DNA of 64,000 bases from positions 16,944 through 80,943 of the forward strand of contig NZ_LMCT01000008.1 in the NCBI RefSeq assembly GCF_001424875.1, read 5' to 3'. This document shows, piece after piece, positions 44,697 through 52,649 of the stretch (its first letter is position 1; the number at the start of each line of letters is the position of its first letter). The notes under the pieces are model-generated. The model searched no databases. It had not been told where the DNA came from and saw only the letters and a program-made list of their open reading frames with translations. Origin of the DNA: Kitasatospora sp. Root107. GTDB taxonomy: Bacteria; Actinomycetota; Actinomycetes; Streptomycetales; Streptomycetaceae. Position numbers and translations under genes: made by a program.

Positions 44697-45743
44697 TCAG
44701 TTCCAGCTTCTGATCAGCGTGTGGGCGAAGGGCTGGGGTTTGACCGGGACGGTCCAGCGGCCGAGGGTGACCTCGGCGGTGATGCCCGGGCCGAAGGTGG
44801 CGATCAGGCCGGTGGCCCGGTCGGTCGGGGTGCCCTCGTCGAAGTAGCGGGCCAGGGCGTCGAACACGACGGCGCCGCCGATGTTCCCGTACTCGGCCAG
44901 GGTGGCCCGGCTGAACCGTACGCGGTCCGGATCGACCTTCAGGTGCGCGCAGAGCTCGTCCAGGACGCGGGGTCCTTCCGCGTGCACGAGGTAGAAGTCC
45001 AGCTCGGACGCGTTCCAGCCGTGCTGACCGGCGAGTTGGGCCAGGACGGGGGCGAGCAGCGCCGTGCTGTCGGGCACCCGCCTGTCCTCGGTGCCCGGGA
45101 CCAGATGCGAGCCGTTGCGCTCCAGGTGGACGCCGGTGCCGCCGTGGCCCCGCACCACGGCGGCGGCCACCGCGTCGCCGAACAGGCCGTCGGAGAGCAG
45201 CGTGCCAGTCTCCAGGTCCGTCGGCCGGTCGCCGAGCGAGCAGAACTCGCAGGCCACGATGAGCACGTTGGCCTGCGGGTAGGCGGTGCAGAAGTCGTGC
45301 GCGCGGTTGATCGCGGCGCCGTCGGCCGCGCAGCCCAGCTGGGCGATCGGGAGCCGACGGGTCTCGGGGCGGAACCCCATCGAGTTGATCAGCCACGCGG
45401 TCAGCGACGGCATCATGAAGCCGGTGCAGGAGACGTGGACGATCAGGTCGATCTCCTTGGCCGTCAGGTGCGCGTGCTCCAGTGCCTCCCGCACCACCGG
45501 CGGCACCCGGCGCCTGGCCTCCGCCTCGTAACGCCGGGTCCGCGCCTCGAGGCCGGGGCGCTCCAGGATCTCCTCGGCCGACTGGACCAGATGCCGCTTG
45601 CGTACCCTGGAGTTCTCGATCAGCTGTAGGGCATGCAGCAGTTGGGGATGATCGGCGTGGATCGACCGGGCCAGCTCGAGGGTCTCCTCCAGGGTGATCA
45701 CGTACTCGGGCACGGCAACAGCGGGACGGCACAGGGTGGCCAC
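44697..45743 (-). CDS. rppA: Type III polyketide synthase, RppA-type, with internal deletion
   Basis: RppA makes 1,3,6,8-tetrahydroxynaphthalene from five malonyl-CoA for melanin-like pigments. This 348-residue homologue aligns gap-free with the RppA sequence I recall up to residue 220 and keeps the triad: Cys138 (QLGCAADGA), His254 (YLVHAEGP), Asn287 (EYGNIGG). These equal Cys138, His270 and Asn303 after a 16-residue in-frame gap between TED220 and RRVP. The gap removes the WIMYDVRATGFHFLLD segment, including Tyr224. Nearby substitutions (GCAAGG to GCAADG, HAGGP to HAEGP, SLCY to SLGD) add to the change. Activity may be altered or lost. GTG 45743 has GGGGAA about ten bases upstream. Confidence 0.88.
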   Translation of the reverse strand: MATLCRPAVAVPEYVITLEETLELARSIHADHPQLLHALQLIENSRVRKRHLVQSAEEILERPGLEARTRRYEAEARRRVPPVVREALEHAHLTAKEIDLIVHVSCTGFMMPSLTAWLINSMGFRPETRRLPIAQLGCAADGAAINRAHDFCTAYPQANVLIVACEFCSLGDRPTDLETGTLLSDGLFGDAVAAAVVRGHGGTGVHLERNGSHLVPGTEDRRVPDSTALLAPVLAQLAGQHGWNASELDFYLVHAEGPRVLDELCAHLKVDPDRVRFSRATLAEYGNIGGAVVFDALARYFDEGTPTDRATGLIATFGPGITAEVTLGRWTVPVKPQPFAHTLIRSWN

Positions 45744-45938
45744 GGGCAGGACGTTCCCCTCGCTCGGCAAGGGCCCGCCGGACGGGGGACACCCGTGGGG
45801 GGCCCGGAGCCGGACCGGCTCCGGCCGGTAGTCGTTCCCAGCAGCCCGCCGCAGCACCACCTGACGGGTCGAACTGCACACGAAGGAACCAGTCGCAATT
45901 CGGAGGCGGAGCCGAGAGCCCTCGGCGATACTCGCCGG

Positions 45939-45989
45939 ATGACCTTTACCGACCCCGCCCAGGGGAGCACCGCGGCGGCCGCCCGGTGA
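45939..45989 (+). CDS. Possible 16-residue upstream ORF
   Basis: ATG 45939 reads MTFTDPAQGSTAAAAR and its TGA overlaps the GTG of the next gene (GTGA). GATACT at 45927-45932, a -10-like box, lies six bases before the ATG, so translation may be leaderless. It could deliver ribosomes to the downstream GTG, which lacks its own close ribosome site. Confidence 0.4.
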   Translation: MTFTDPAQGSTAAAAR

Positions 45990-46687
45990 CCAGCTTCGTC
46001 ACCCACCGGGAGCGGGTGCTCGATCCGGCCCTGCCGGTGCTGCAACGGCACCGGGAGCTCTGGGTCTGTCTCCATGTCTTCGCGCCGTACGGATTCCACG
46101 GCACCTACCACCATCTGACGATCAGTGCCCGGATGCCGCGTGACCTGGAGACCGACCCCGACGCGCTGGTCCGCGCGGTGACCGAGCTCGACCGGGCCCG
46201 GGTGCTCTGGCAGGCGGCGGAGGCCGGGTACGCGGAGCGGCGCCGGTTCGAGAAGCGGGAGTTGGGGCTGCGGACGCCGCAGCGGCCCGGGCCCTGGTGG
46301 CACGGCGGGCCGATGCAGGCGTGCTACGTGGTGGACGTCCTGTGCCACCCCGCCCTCGGCCTGCTGGAGTACGTCCACCGCCAGGTGCTGCTGGCCGAGG
46401 GGGTCATGCTGCCGGGGTGCCGGCAGTGCGGCGACGAGCGGCCGACGGTGTCGCGCTCCACCGGGCACGGGTTCGTCGAACTCTGCCAGGGGTGTGCGAC
46501 GGTGCGGCGCTCCTGCGCCTGCGGCGGGCGGCACGTGCTGCGATCCCGCGAGCCGGTCGGCTGGCAGAGCCTGCGGCTGCGGGAGCACCTGACGGAGGAC
46601 GGCCGGCCGCGCGAGACGGGCGGGATCGCGGCGCGGATCGCGCAGTTGGAACAGGTGCCGCCGCCGCGGGTTCACCTCGCGGGGTAG
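45986..46687 (+). CDS. Cys-rich protein of unknown function, possible zinc ribbon
   Basis: The 233-residue protein is not recognised. Its N-terminal half has WVCLHVFAPYGFHGTYHHLT and WWHGGPMQACYVVDVLCHPA. The C-terminal half has cysteine pairs in PGCRQCGDE, ELCQGCATV and SCACGGRH, suitable for one or two zinc sites. No signal peptide is present. The GTG start overlaps a short upstream ORF and probably depends on it. The gene ends overlapping the convergent hypothetical gene by 16 bases. Conserved His/Cys clusters would also fit a metal-dependent enzyme. Confidence 0.75.
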   Translation: MTSFVTHRERVLDPALPVLQRHRELWVCLHVFAPYGFHGTYHHLTISARMPRDLETDPDALVRAVTELDRARVLWQAAEAGYAERRRFEKRELGLRTPQRPGPWWHGGPMQACYVVDVLCHPALGLLEYVHRQVLLAEGVMLPGCRQCGDERPTVSRSTGHGFVELCQGCATVRRSCACGGRHVLRSREPVGWQSLRLREHLTEDGRPRETGGIAARIAQLEQVPPPRVHLAG

Positions 46688-47331
46688 CCGGTTTCTTCCA
46701 GGTCGTCGGCCAGATCCGCCAGGGTCAGCTCGGGATTGAGGGCGCGGACCACCTCGGTGGTCAGTGGCCGCAGCGCCAGCACGTGGCGGACGGCGGCGAG
46801 GTCGATCGGGACCTCGTAGTAGTCGGTGGCGAACTCGGCGTACGCCTCCGCCGAGCGGTCGGTGAGGGACTGGAACATCCAGTCGGCGCCGTCCGGGTCG
46901 GGGTGGCCGGGCGGGAGGTCGACGGTGCCGGTGTGCCACTGCTCGTCGGTGCTCAGCCGCCAGAGTGCGGCGGTGACGGCCGGGAGGCCGTCGTCGGTGA
47001 AGGCGGGCTCCTCGGCGCAGGCGCGCAGCGGCTCGGGCACCTCGTCCAGCACGCCGGGCCAGACCCGGTCCTCCGCGTACGGGCTCATCGGGGACTCGTG
47101 GTCGAAGCCGCGCAGGTAGACGCCGGCGGGGGTGAAGGTGACCGTGTACTCGTCGCCGGAGCCGTTCTTCATCGAGGCCAACTGCTCACCGGGCGCCCAG
47201 TCGGCATCGAAGGAGAAGTAGCGGTCCGGCCACTCGGGGCAGAGGATCGCGTCCAGCACGGCCAGCGCCCGGCAGTGGTCCCGCAGGACGTCCGGGGCGG
47301 GCAGCAGCGGGGCGACATCGTTGGCGGTCAT
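46672..47331 (-). CDS. Hypothetical acidic protein
   Basis: The 219-residue protein is acidic and rich in Trp, Asp and Glu. Segments include YFSFDADWAPGEQLASMKNG, VYLRGFDHESPMSPYAED and TDYYEVPIDLAAVRHVLALR. The pattern suggests an all-cytoplasmic alpha/beta protein similar to immunity-like or SMI1-type scaffolds, but I cannot assign a family. ATG 47331 is chosen over ATG 47340, though neither has a strong ribosome site. Confidence 0.7.
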   Translation of the reverse strand: MTANDVAPLLPAPDVLRDHCRALAVLDAILCPEWPDRYFSFDADWAPGEQLASMKNGSGDEYTVTFTPAGVYLRGFDHESPMSPYAEDRVWPGVLDEVPEPLRACAEEPAFTDDGLPAVTAALWRLSTDEQWHTGTVDLPPGHPDPDGADWMFQSLTDRSAEAYAEFATDYYEVPIDLAAVRHVLALRPLTTEVVRALNPELTLADLADDLEETGYPAR

Positions 47332-47395
47332 GATGATCATCCAACCGTATCGCTCCGACAGCGCTCGCCCCGGCCCGGCCCCTGGGCCCCTGCGG

Positions 47396-47839
47396 TCAGT
47401 TGAGGCTGTACCAGGGGGACGGGGTCCAGGCCGCGCCGAACGGCAGGGCGGCGTCCGGGTCGGTCAGGGTGATCCGGATGCCGACCGTCCCCGCCAGGCC
47501 GAGCCGGAGGCGGCTGCGGACCAGGGCGAGCATCCCCGTCAGGCCGTACTTGTTGAGCAGCGAGGTCCGGTAGCAGGCGGTGGTGTCCGGGTCGCAGAGT
47601 GCGGCGCGGGCCTGCTGCCGCCCGCCGAGCGGGCGGCCGTGCTGGTCGCAGGGCTCGACCAGGACGCCCGGGTGGCTCCGGACGTGCCGCACCACCGCCG
47701 AGTCGGTCCGGGCCCAGACGCCGAGCGCCGGGCCGTCCGCCACCACCCAGGTGGTGGCGGTGGCGGCGGTGCCGTCGGGCTCGAAGGTGGTGAGCAACAG
47801 GTACTGCTTCTCGGCGAGTTGGTCGCTGGGCAGGCTCAT
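47396..47839 (-). CDS. PPOX-class (pyridoxamine oxidase-fold) flavin/F420-dependent protein
   Basis: The 147-residue protein starts AEKQYLLLTTFEPDGT and has ATTWVVADGPALGVWARTDS and HPGVLVEPCDQHGRPLGG, typical of split-barrel PPOX proteins of actinomycetes that bind F420 or FMN and reduce small molecules. GGAG six bases before the ATG supports the start. It lies eleven bases after the solitary cytochrome b gene, in one operon with it. Confidence 0.85.
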   Translation of the reverse strand: MSLPSDQLAEKQYLLLTTFEPDGTAATATTWVVADGPALGVWARTDSAVVRHVRSHPGVLVEPCDQHGRPLGGRQQARAALCDPDTTACYRTSLLNKYGLTGMLALVRSRLRLGLAGTVGIRITLTDPDAALPFGAAWTPSPWYSLN

Positions 47840-47850
47840 CTCACGCTCCG

Positions 47851-49428
47851 TCAGTGCTCGTCGGTGTGGGTGATCTCGCGGTACTGCTCGGCGGTCGGCC
47901 GGCTGATCTGGCTGCCGGGGCCGTACCAGGCGCGCGAGGCGCGGACCCGGACCTTGGTCAGCAGCCCGGCCCGGCCAGGGAGTTCGGCGGGTGTGTACTG
48001 CTCGTGTGCGGTCAGTCGGTGCAACTCGGCCTGTGGCAGCGGCTCGTGGAGTTCGACGAACTCGCCGTGCGGCAGCCGCTTGATGATGCCCGTCTCCCGG
48101 CCGTGCAACACCTTGTCCCGGTCCCGCCGTTGGAGGCCGAGGCACCAGCGCTTGGTGATCAGGAACACCGCGACCGGCACCACGAACGCCCCGATCCGGA
48201 CCGCGTAGGTGATGCTGTTCAGCGAGAGGTGCAGGTGGGTGGCGAACAGGTCGTTGCCACCGCCGGCCAGCAGCACCAGGTACAGGCTGATCCAGGCCGT
48301 GCCGAACGCGGTGCGCACGGGCGCGTTACGCGGGCGGTCGAGCAGGTGGTGCTCCCGCTTGTCCTGGGTGATCCAGCTCTCCACGAACGGGTAGACCGCG
48401 ATCGCGGCCAGCACCAGCGGGAAGGCCAGGAAGGGGATCAGGATGCCGAGGTTGAGGGTGTGGCCCCAGAGGCCGACCTCCCAGCCCGGCATCACCCGGA
48501 TCAGGCCCTCGGCGAAGCCCATGTACCAGTCGGGCTGGGCGTCGGTGGAGACCTGGTCGGGGCGGTACGGGCCGTACGCCCAGATCGGGTTGATGGTGGC
48601 GATGGCGGAGATCACCGCGATGATGCCGAAGACCAGGAAGAAGAAGCCGCCGGCCTTGGCCAGGTAGACCGGCATCAGCGGTGAGCCGACCACGTTCTGC
48701 TCGGTGCGGCCGGGACCGGCCCACTGGGTGTGCTTGTGGTAGAAGACCAGGATCAGGTGCGTCACCAGCAGGCCCACGATGATGCCCGGGATCAGCAGCA
48801 CGTGGATGGTGAAGAACCTCGGCACGATGTCGGTGCCGGGGAACTCGCCGCCGAACAGGAACATCTGCGCGTAGGTCCCGATCAGCGGCACCGCGAGGGT
48901 GACGCCCTCGACGAAGCGGATGCCGGTGCCCGAGAGCAGGTCGTCGGGCAGTGAGTAGCCGAAGAAGCCGTCCAGCAGTCCGAGGAACAGCATCAGGAAG
49001 CCGAACAGCCAGTTGATCTCGCGCGGCTTGCGGAACGCGCCGGTGAAGAACACCCGCATCATGTGCACGAACATCGCCGCGACGAAGACCAGCGCGGCCC
49101 AGTGGTGGATCTGACGGATCAGCAGCCCGCCGCGCACCTCGAAGCTGATGTGCATCGTACTGGCGTAGGCCTCCGACATCCGGATGCCGCTCAGCGGGAG
49201 GTACGGGCCGTGGTAGACCACCTCGGCCATGCTCGGCTTGAAGAACATCGTCAGGTAGACGCCGGTCAGGACGATGACGATGAAGCTGTAGAGGCAGATC
49301 TCGCCGAGCATGAAGGACCAGTGGTCCGGAAAGATCTTGCGCAGGTTGGTCCGGGCGATCGTGTAGATGCCCAGCCTGCCGTCCAGCCAGTCCGCCGTGC
49401 GGCGCCCCGAGTTCTGACGGGTGGTCAT
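47851..49428 (-). CDS. Solitary cytochrome b subunit, QcrB-like
   Basis: The 525-residue membrane protein is a full cytochrome b with about nine membrane segments, haem-ligand histidines in RQIHHWAALVFVAAMFVHMM and VTHLILVFYHKHTQW, and the quinol-site PDWYMG. It matches actinomycete QcrB of the bc1-aa3 supercomplex, but neither qcrA (Rieske) nor qcrC (cytochrome c) is adjacent. It is therefore a paralogue whose partner is encoded elsewhere or differs. A TetR gene is divergent, and a PPOX protein follows in the same operon. Confidence 0.93.
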   Translation of the reverse strand: MTTRQNSGRRTADWLDGRLGIYTIARTNLRKIFPDHWSFMLGEICLYSFIVIVLTGVYLTMFFKPSMAEVVYHGPYLPLSGIRMSEAYASTMHISFEVRGGLLIRQIHHWAALVFVAAMFVHMMRVFFTGAFRKPREINWLFGFLMLFLGLLDGFFGYSLPDDLLSGTGIRFVEGVTLAVPLIGTYAQMFLFGGEFPGTDIVPRFFTIHVLLIPGIIVGLLVTHLILVFYHKHTQWAGPGRTEQNVVGSPLMPVYLAKAGGFFFLVFGIIAVISAIATINPIWAYGPYRPDQVSTDAQPDWYMGFAEGLIRVMPGWEVGLWGHTLNLGILIPFLAFPLVLAAIAVYPFVESWITQDKREHHLLDRPRNAPVRTAFGTAWISLYLVLLAGGGNDLFATHLHLSLNSITYAVRIGAFVVPVAVFLITKRWCLGLQRRDRDKVLHGRETGIIKRLPHGEFVELHEPLPQAELHRLTAHEQYTPAELPGRAGLLTKVRVRASRAWYGPGSQISRPTAEQYREITHTDEH

Positions 49429-49463
49429 GGCACTCCCCTTGTGCGCGATCCGTGCAGCCAGTT

Positions 49464-49529
49464 GAAAACGGGGACTGCCCCCCGCTTCTGGGCGCTACTG
49501 TAGCAGTAGTGGGGAATGGTCCCCGTTTC
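49464..49529. promoter_or_regulatory. Operator cluster between qcrB-like and TetR genes
   Basis: GAAAACGGGGAC at 49464-49475 and GTCCCCGTTTC at 49519-49529 form a distant inverted pair resembling TetR half-sites. Between them is the perfect palindrome CTACTG-TAG-CAGTAG at 49495-49509. All lie within 123 bases separating divergent genes. Confidence 0.7.
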
Positions 49530-49551
49530 AGGGATTGGTTAGGGTGAGCAC

Positions 49552-50205
49552 ATGACGGATCAGCAGGCCACGCCCCGGCGGCGGGACGCCCGGCGCAACC
49601 GCGAGGCGCTGGTCGAGGCGGCCGCCGAGCTCTTCGCCCAGCAGGGGCTCAACACCCCGCTGGACGTGATCGCCCGCCGCGCGGGCGTCGGAAACGCCAC
49701 CCTCTACCGGCACTTCCCGACCCGGGAGGACCTGATCGGCGAGGTGTTCGCGACGGCGGGCTCGGTGCTGGCCGAGGCCGGGGAGCAGGCGCTCGCGGGT
49801 GAGGACGCCTGGGCCGAGATCGAACGGTACTTCGGCCGGATCTTCGAACTGGTCGCAGCCAACCGGGGGTTCAACGACCTGGTGACGATGGCCATCCCGA
49901 GCGTCCCGGCGCTGGCCGAGATGAGCCACCGGAACGCCGCCACCGTCACCGCCCTGATGGTCCGGGCGCAGAAGCAGGGCGCCATGCGGCTGGACGTGGT
50001 CCCGATGGACCTGCTCTTCCTGCTCGGCCCGCTCTGCCGGGCCGTCCCGGCCGCCGACGACCTGCGCCCCGGCCTGTGGCGGCGCTACCTGGCCCTGCTG
50101 CTGGCCGGATTCCACACCCGGGCCACCGGTCCGCTGACCGAACCGCCGGTCGGCGAAGAGCAGTTGGACCAGCTCTTCGCCGGGCTCTGGGAGGCGGAGG
50201 GGTGA
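49552..50205 (+). CDS. TetR-family regulator
   Basis: The 217-residue protein has an HTH with [20 protein letters not shown] at residues about 38-57 and a C-terminal domain of the type found near oxidoreductase genes ([16 protein letters not shown]). Divergent orientation and shared operators predict repression of itself and of the cytochrome b-PPOX operon. The inducer is unknown; a redox-active or quinone-like compound would fit. Confidence 0.92.
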   Translation: MTDQQATPRRRDARRNREALVEAAAELFAQQGLNTPLDVIARRAGVGNATLYRHFPTREDLIGEVFATAGSVLAEAGEQALAGEDAWAEIERYFGRIFELVAANRGFNDLVTMAIPSVPALAEMSHRNAATVTALMVRAQKQGAMRLDVVPMDLLFLLGPLCRAVPAADDLRPGLWRRYLALLLAGFHTRATGPLTEPPVGEEQLDQLFAGLWEAEG

Positions 50206-50242
50206 TCGTGCGTCAGCGGGGCACCCGAGTAGGGTCGGCGGC

Positions 50243-50749
50243 ATGACCAGTGCGCCGGCAGTAGGGGGAGAGATGGCCGAGAGCATCGAGTACGTCAGGT
50301 CGGCGGCGGCCGTGGCGACCAGCACCGGTGACGACTACCGGGTGGAGATCCGGGCCGGACGGCACCAACTCGCCGCCGACGAGCCGGAGTCGGCGGGCGG
50401 CGCGGACACCGCGAGCACGCCGGTCGGACTGCTGCTGTCGGCTCTCGGCTCCTGCACGGCGATCACGCTGCGGATGTACGCGCAGCGCAAGCAGTGGCCG
50501 CTGGAGACCGTGCGGGTGCACCTGGGCTACGAGAAGGGCGCGGGAACGGCGGTGCGGATCACCCGGCGGATCGACCTGGTCGGCGAGCTGGACGAGGCCC
50601 AGCGGGCCCGGCTGCTCGACATCGCCGAGCGCACCCCGGTGACCCGGGCGGTCGGCTCGGCGGCACCCCGATCATCGCCGCCGAGCCGCACCCGGCGCGC
50701 AGTCACTCGCCCGCGTAGGCCCGCTGCAGTGCGGCGAGGTCGAACTTGA
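50243..50749 (+). CDS. OsmC/YhfA-family protein with probable C-terminal frameshift
   Basis: OsmC-family proteins use a Cys pair to reduce peroxides. Here [20 protein letters not shown] carries the first Cys, while the second conserved Cys is not evident. Up to ERTPVTRAV the frame is normal; then it continues as a low-quality Arg/Pro tail. In another frame [12 protein letters not shown] follows and stops at 50718, like the natural OsmC ending. A single-base change near 50657-50663 explains this. ATG 50273 (GGGGGAG close by) is an alternative start. Confidence 0.8.
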   Translation: MTSAPAVGGEMAESIEYVRSAAAVATSTGDDYRVEIRAGRHQLAADEPESAGGADTASTPVGLLLSALGSCTAITLRMYAQRKQWPLETVRVHLGYEKGAGTAVRITRRIDLVGELDEAQRARLLDIAERTPVTRAVGSAAPRSSPPSRTRRAVTRPRRPAAVRRGRT

Positions 50750-51185
50750 CCATCTGGAGCATCGCTGCGGTGGCGCGGCCGGCCTTCTCCGGGTCCGGGT
50801 CGCTGACCATGTCGAGCAGGGCGGTCGGCGTCACCTGCCAGCAGACCCCGAACCTGTCCCGCAGCCAGCCGCACTGGATGGCCTGGCCGCCCTCGGTGAG
50901 GCGGCTCCAGTAGTAGTCGATCTCCGCCTGGTCGGCGCACGGGATCTGGAACGAGACCGCCTCGTTGAAGGTGAACTCCGGCCCGCCGTTGAGGCCGACG
51001 AACTTCTGCCCGTTCAGCTCGAACTCCACGGTCACCACCGAACCGGCCGGTCCTGGACCGGCCTCGGTGTAGTGGCTGGTCCGGCCGCGGCGGGAGTTCT
51101 TGAAGATCGACAGGTAGTGCTCGGCGGCCTCCTCGGCCTGCCCGTCGAACCACAGACAGGTGGTGAAGCGGTCGTCAGTGGTCAT
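50703..51185 (-). CDS. VOC-family PhnB-like protein
   Basis: The 160-residue protein starts [20 protein letters not shown] and contains [18 protein letters not shown], the signature of the PhnB/3-demethylubiquinone methyltransferase-like VOC group. Despite that name, such proteins have no proven methyltransferase role. A conserved [17 protein letters not shown] segment is present. AAGGGC precedes the ATG. The gene is convergent with and overlaps the OsmC gene end. Confidence 0.9.
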   Translation of the reverse strand: MTTDDRFTTCLWFDGQAEEAAEHYLSIFKNSRRGRTSHYTEAGPGPAGSVVTVEFELNGQKFVGLNGGPEFTFNEAVSFQIPCADQAEIDYYWSRLTEGGQAIQCGWLRDRFGVCWQVTPTALLDMVSDPDPEKAGRATAAMLQMVKFDLAALQRAYAGE

Positions 51186-51315
51186 ACCGGTGCCCTTCCG
51201 ACTGGCCTGCCGGTGGCCTTCGGACGCACGCGGCCGGCGGTGCTGCGCCGAAGCCGGCGCCCGAAAAGTGAGCATAGGACCGAATCGGCACCGTCCGGGT
51301 GGACGCCGCGCGGGG

Positions 51316-52506
51316 TCAGCCCCGGCTGTGCGGCCGTGGTGCGGGGAGGGCGGCGCAGAGGCGGTCCAGTTCCTCCTCGGTGTTGTAGTAGTGGACCGAG
51401 GCGCGCACCACCGACTCCAGGCCCCGTTCGGCCAGGTCCCAGCGGGCCGAGCCGACCGCGGACACCGAGAGGTTGATCCGGCGGGCCCGCAGCTCCCGGA
51501 CGAGTTCGAGGCTGTCGTGGCCGTCGACGGTCAGGCTGACGATCCCGCACTGCCGCAGGCCCCGGTCGTGCATCCGTACGCCGGGCAGGGCCCGGAGCCG
51601 GTCCCGCAGGCCGGCCGCCAGTGCGGTGACCCGCTGTTCGATCGCGGGCAGCCCGAGTTCGAGCGCGTAGTCGACCGCCACCCCGAGCCCGATCCGGCCC
51701 GCCACACCGTTCTCCCAGCTCTCGAAACGGCGGGCGTCCTCGCGTACCCGGTAGGAGTCCGGGCCGGTCCAGACCGCCGACTGCAGGTCCGGGAACGGCG
51801 GCTCGAGGCGGTCCTGCAGCCGCTCCGAGCAGTACAGGAAGCCGGTGCCGCGCGGCCCGCGCAGGTACTTGCGGCCGGGTGCGGTGAGCAGGTCGCAGCC
51901 GATCTCCCGGACGTCGACCGGCAGCTGGCCGACCGACTGGCAGGCGTCCAGCAGGTACAGCACCCCGGCCGCCCGGGCCACCCGGCCGATCTCGGCCGCC
52001 GGGTTGACCAGCCCGCTCTGGGTCGGGACATGGGTGACGCCGATCAGCTTCACCCGCTCGTCCAGCAGCTCGCGCAGCGCCGGTACGGAGATCTGCCCGT
52101 GCTCGTCGTCCGGCACCACCTCGATCCGGACCCCGTACCGCTGGGCCGTCTGCAGATAGGCCATCGCGTTGCTGGCGTACTCCGACCGGCCGGTCAGAAT
52201 CCGGTCGCCCGGCTGCCAGCGGAGCCCGTAGAACGCCATGTCCCAGGCCCGGGTGGCGTTCTCCTGCAGGGCGATCTCGTGCGGTCCGGCGCCGATCAGC
52301 CGGGCCAGTGCGTCGTAGACGTGCTCGATCCGGTCGGTCTCGGCGATCGCGGCCTCGTAGCCGCCGCTCTCCTCCTCCAGCCGGAGGTGGCGCACCACCG
52401 CGTCCACCACCTGACGCGGCGGCAGGGAGGCACCGGCGTTGTTGAGATGGGTGACGGCCGTACAGCCCGCCGTGTCCCGCCGGGCCTGTTCGACGTCGAT
52501 CGGCAC
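51316..52506 (-). CDS. Class V PLP-dependent aminotransferase/lyase
   Basis: The 396-residue protein has the PLP-binding Lys in LTAPGRKYLRGPRGTGFLY, the Asp-containing LLDACQSVGQLPVDV and N-terminal HLNNAGASLPPRQVV. This is the cysteine desulfurase/isopenicillin N epimerase/EgtE-like group. It lacks the mobile catalytic Cys loop of NifS/IscS as far as visible. No sulfur-relay or ergothioneine genes are next to it, so the reaction is open. GGAGG five bases before the GTG fixes the start. Confidence 0.88.
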   Translation of the reverse strand: MPIDVEQARRDTAGCTAVTHLNNAGASLPPRQVVDAVVRHLRLEEESGGYEAAIAETDRIEHVYDALARLIGAGPHEIALQENATRAWDMAFYGLRWQPGDRILTGRSEYASNAMAYLQTAQRYGVRIEVVPDDEHGQISVPALRELLDERVKLIGVTHVPTQSGLVNPAAEIGRVARAAGVLYLLDACQSVGQLPVDVREIGCDLLTAPGRKYLRGPRGTGFLYCSERLQDRLEPPFPDLQSAVWTGPDSYRVREDARRFESWENGVAGRIGLGVAVDYALELGLPAIEQRVTALAAGLRDRLRALPGVRMHDRGLRQCGIVSLTVDGHDSLELVRELRARRINLSVSAVGSARWDLAERGLESVVRASVHYYNTEEELDRLCAALPAPRPHSRG

Positions 52507-52649
52507 TGTTGCCTCCCTGGGGTCCACCGTTGCTGCTCACCCTAGGCAGGCGGTCGGCCGGACGCAGGGGAAAGCCCGACGGGGTGTCAGGTGTGTGTGG
52601 AAGCACAGGTCGCGCGTCTGTGGCCGGGAATCGAGGGCAGGAGGGGAGA

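Noticed and set aside
48100-49428. Housekeeping bc1 complex operon
   Set aside because: Only the cytochrome b gene is present; Rieske and cytochrome c subunits are absent on both sides.
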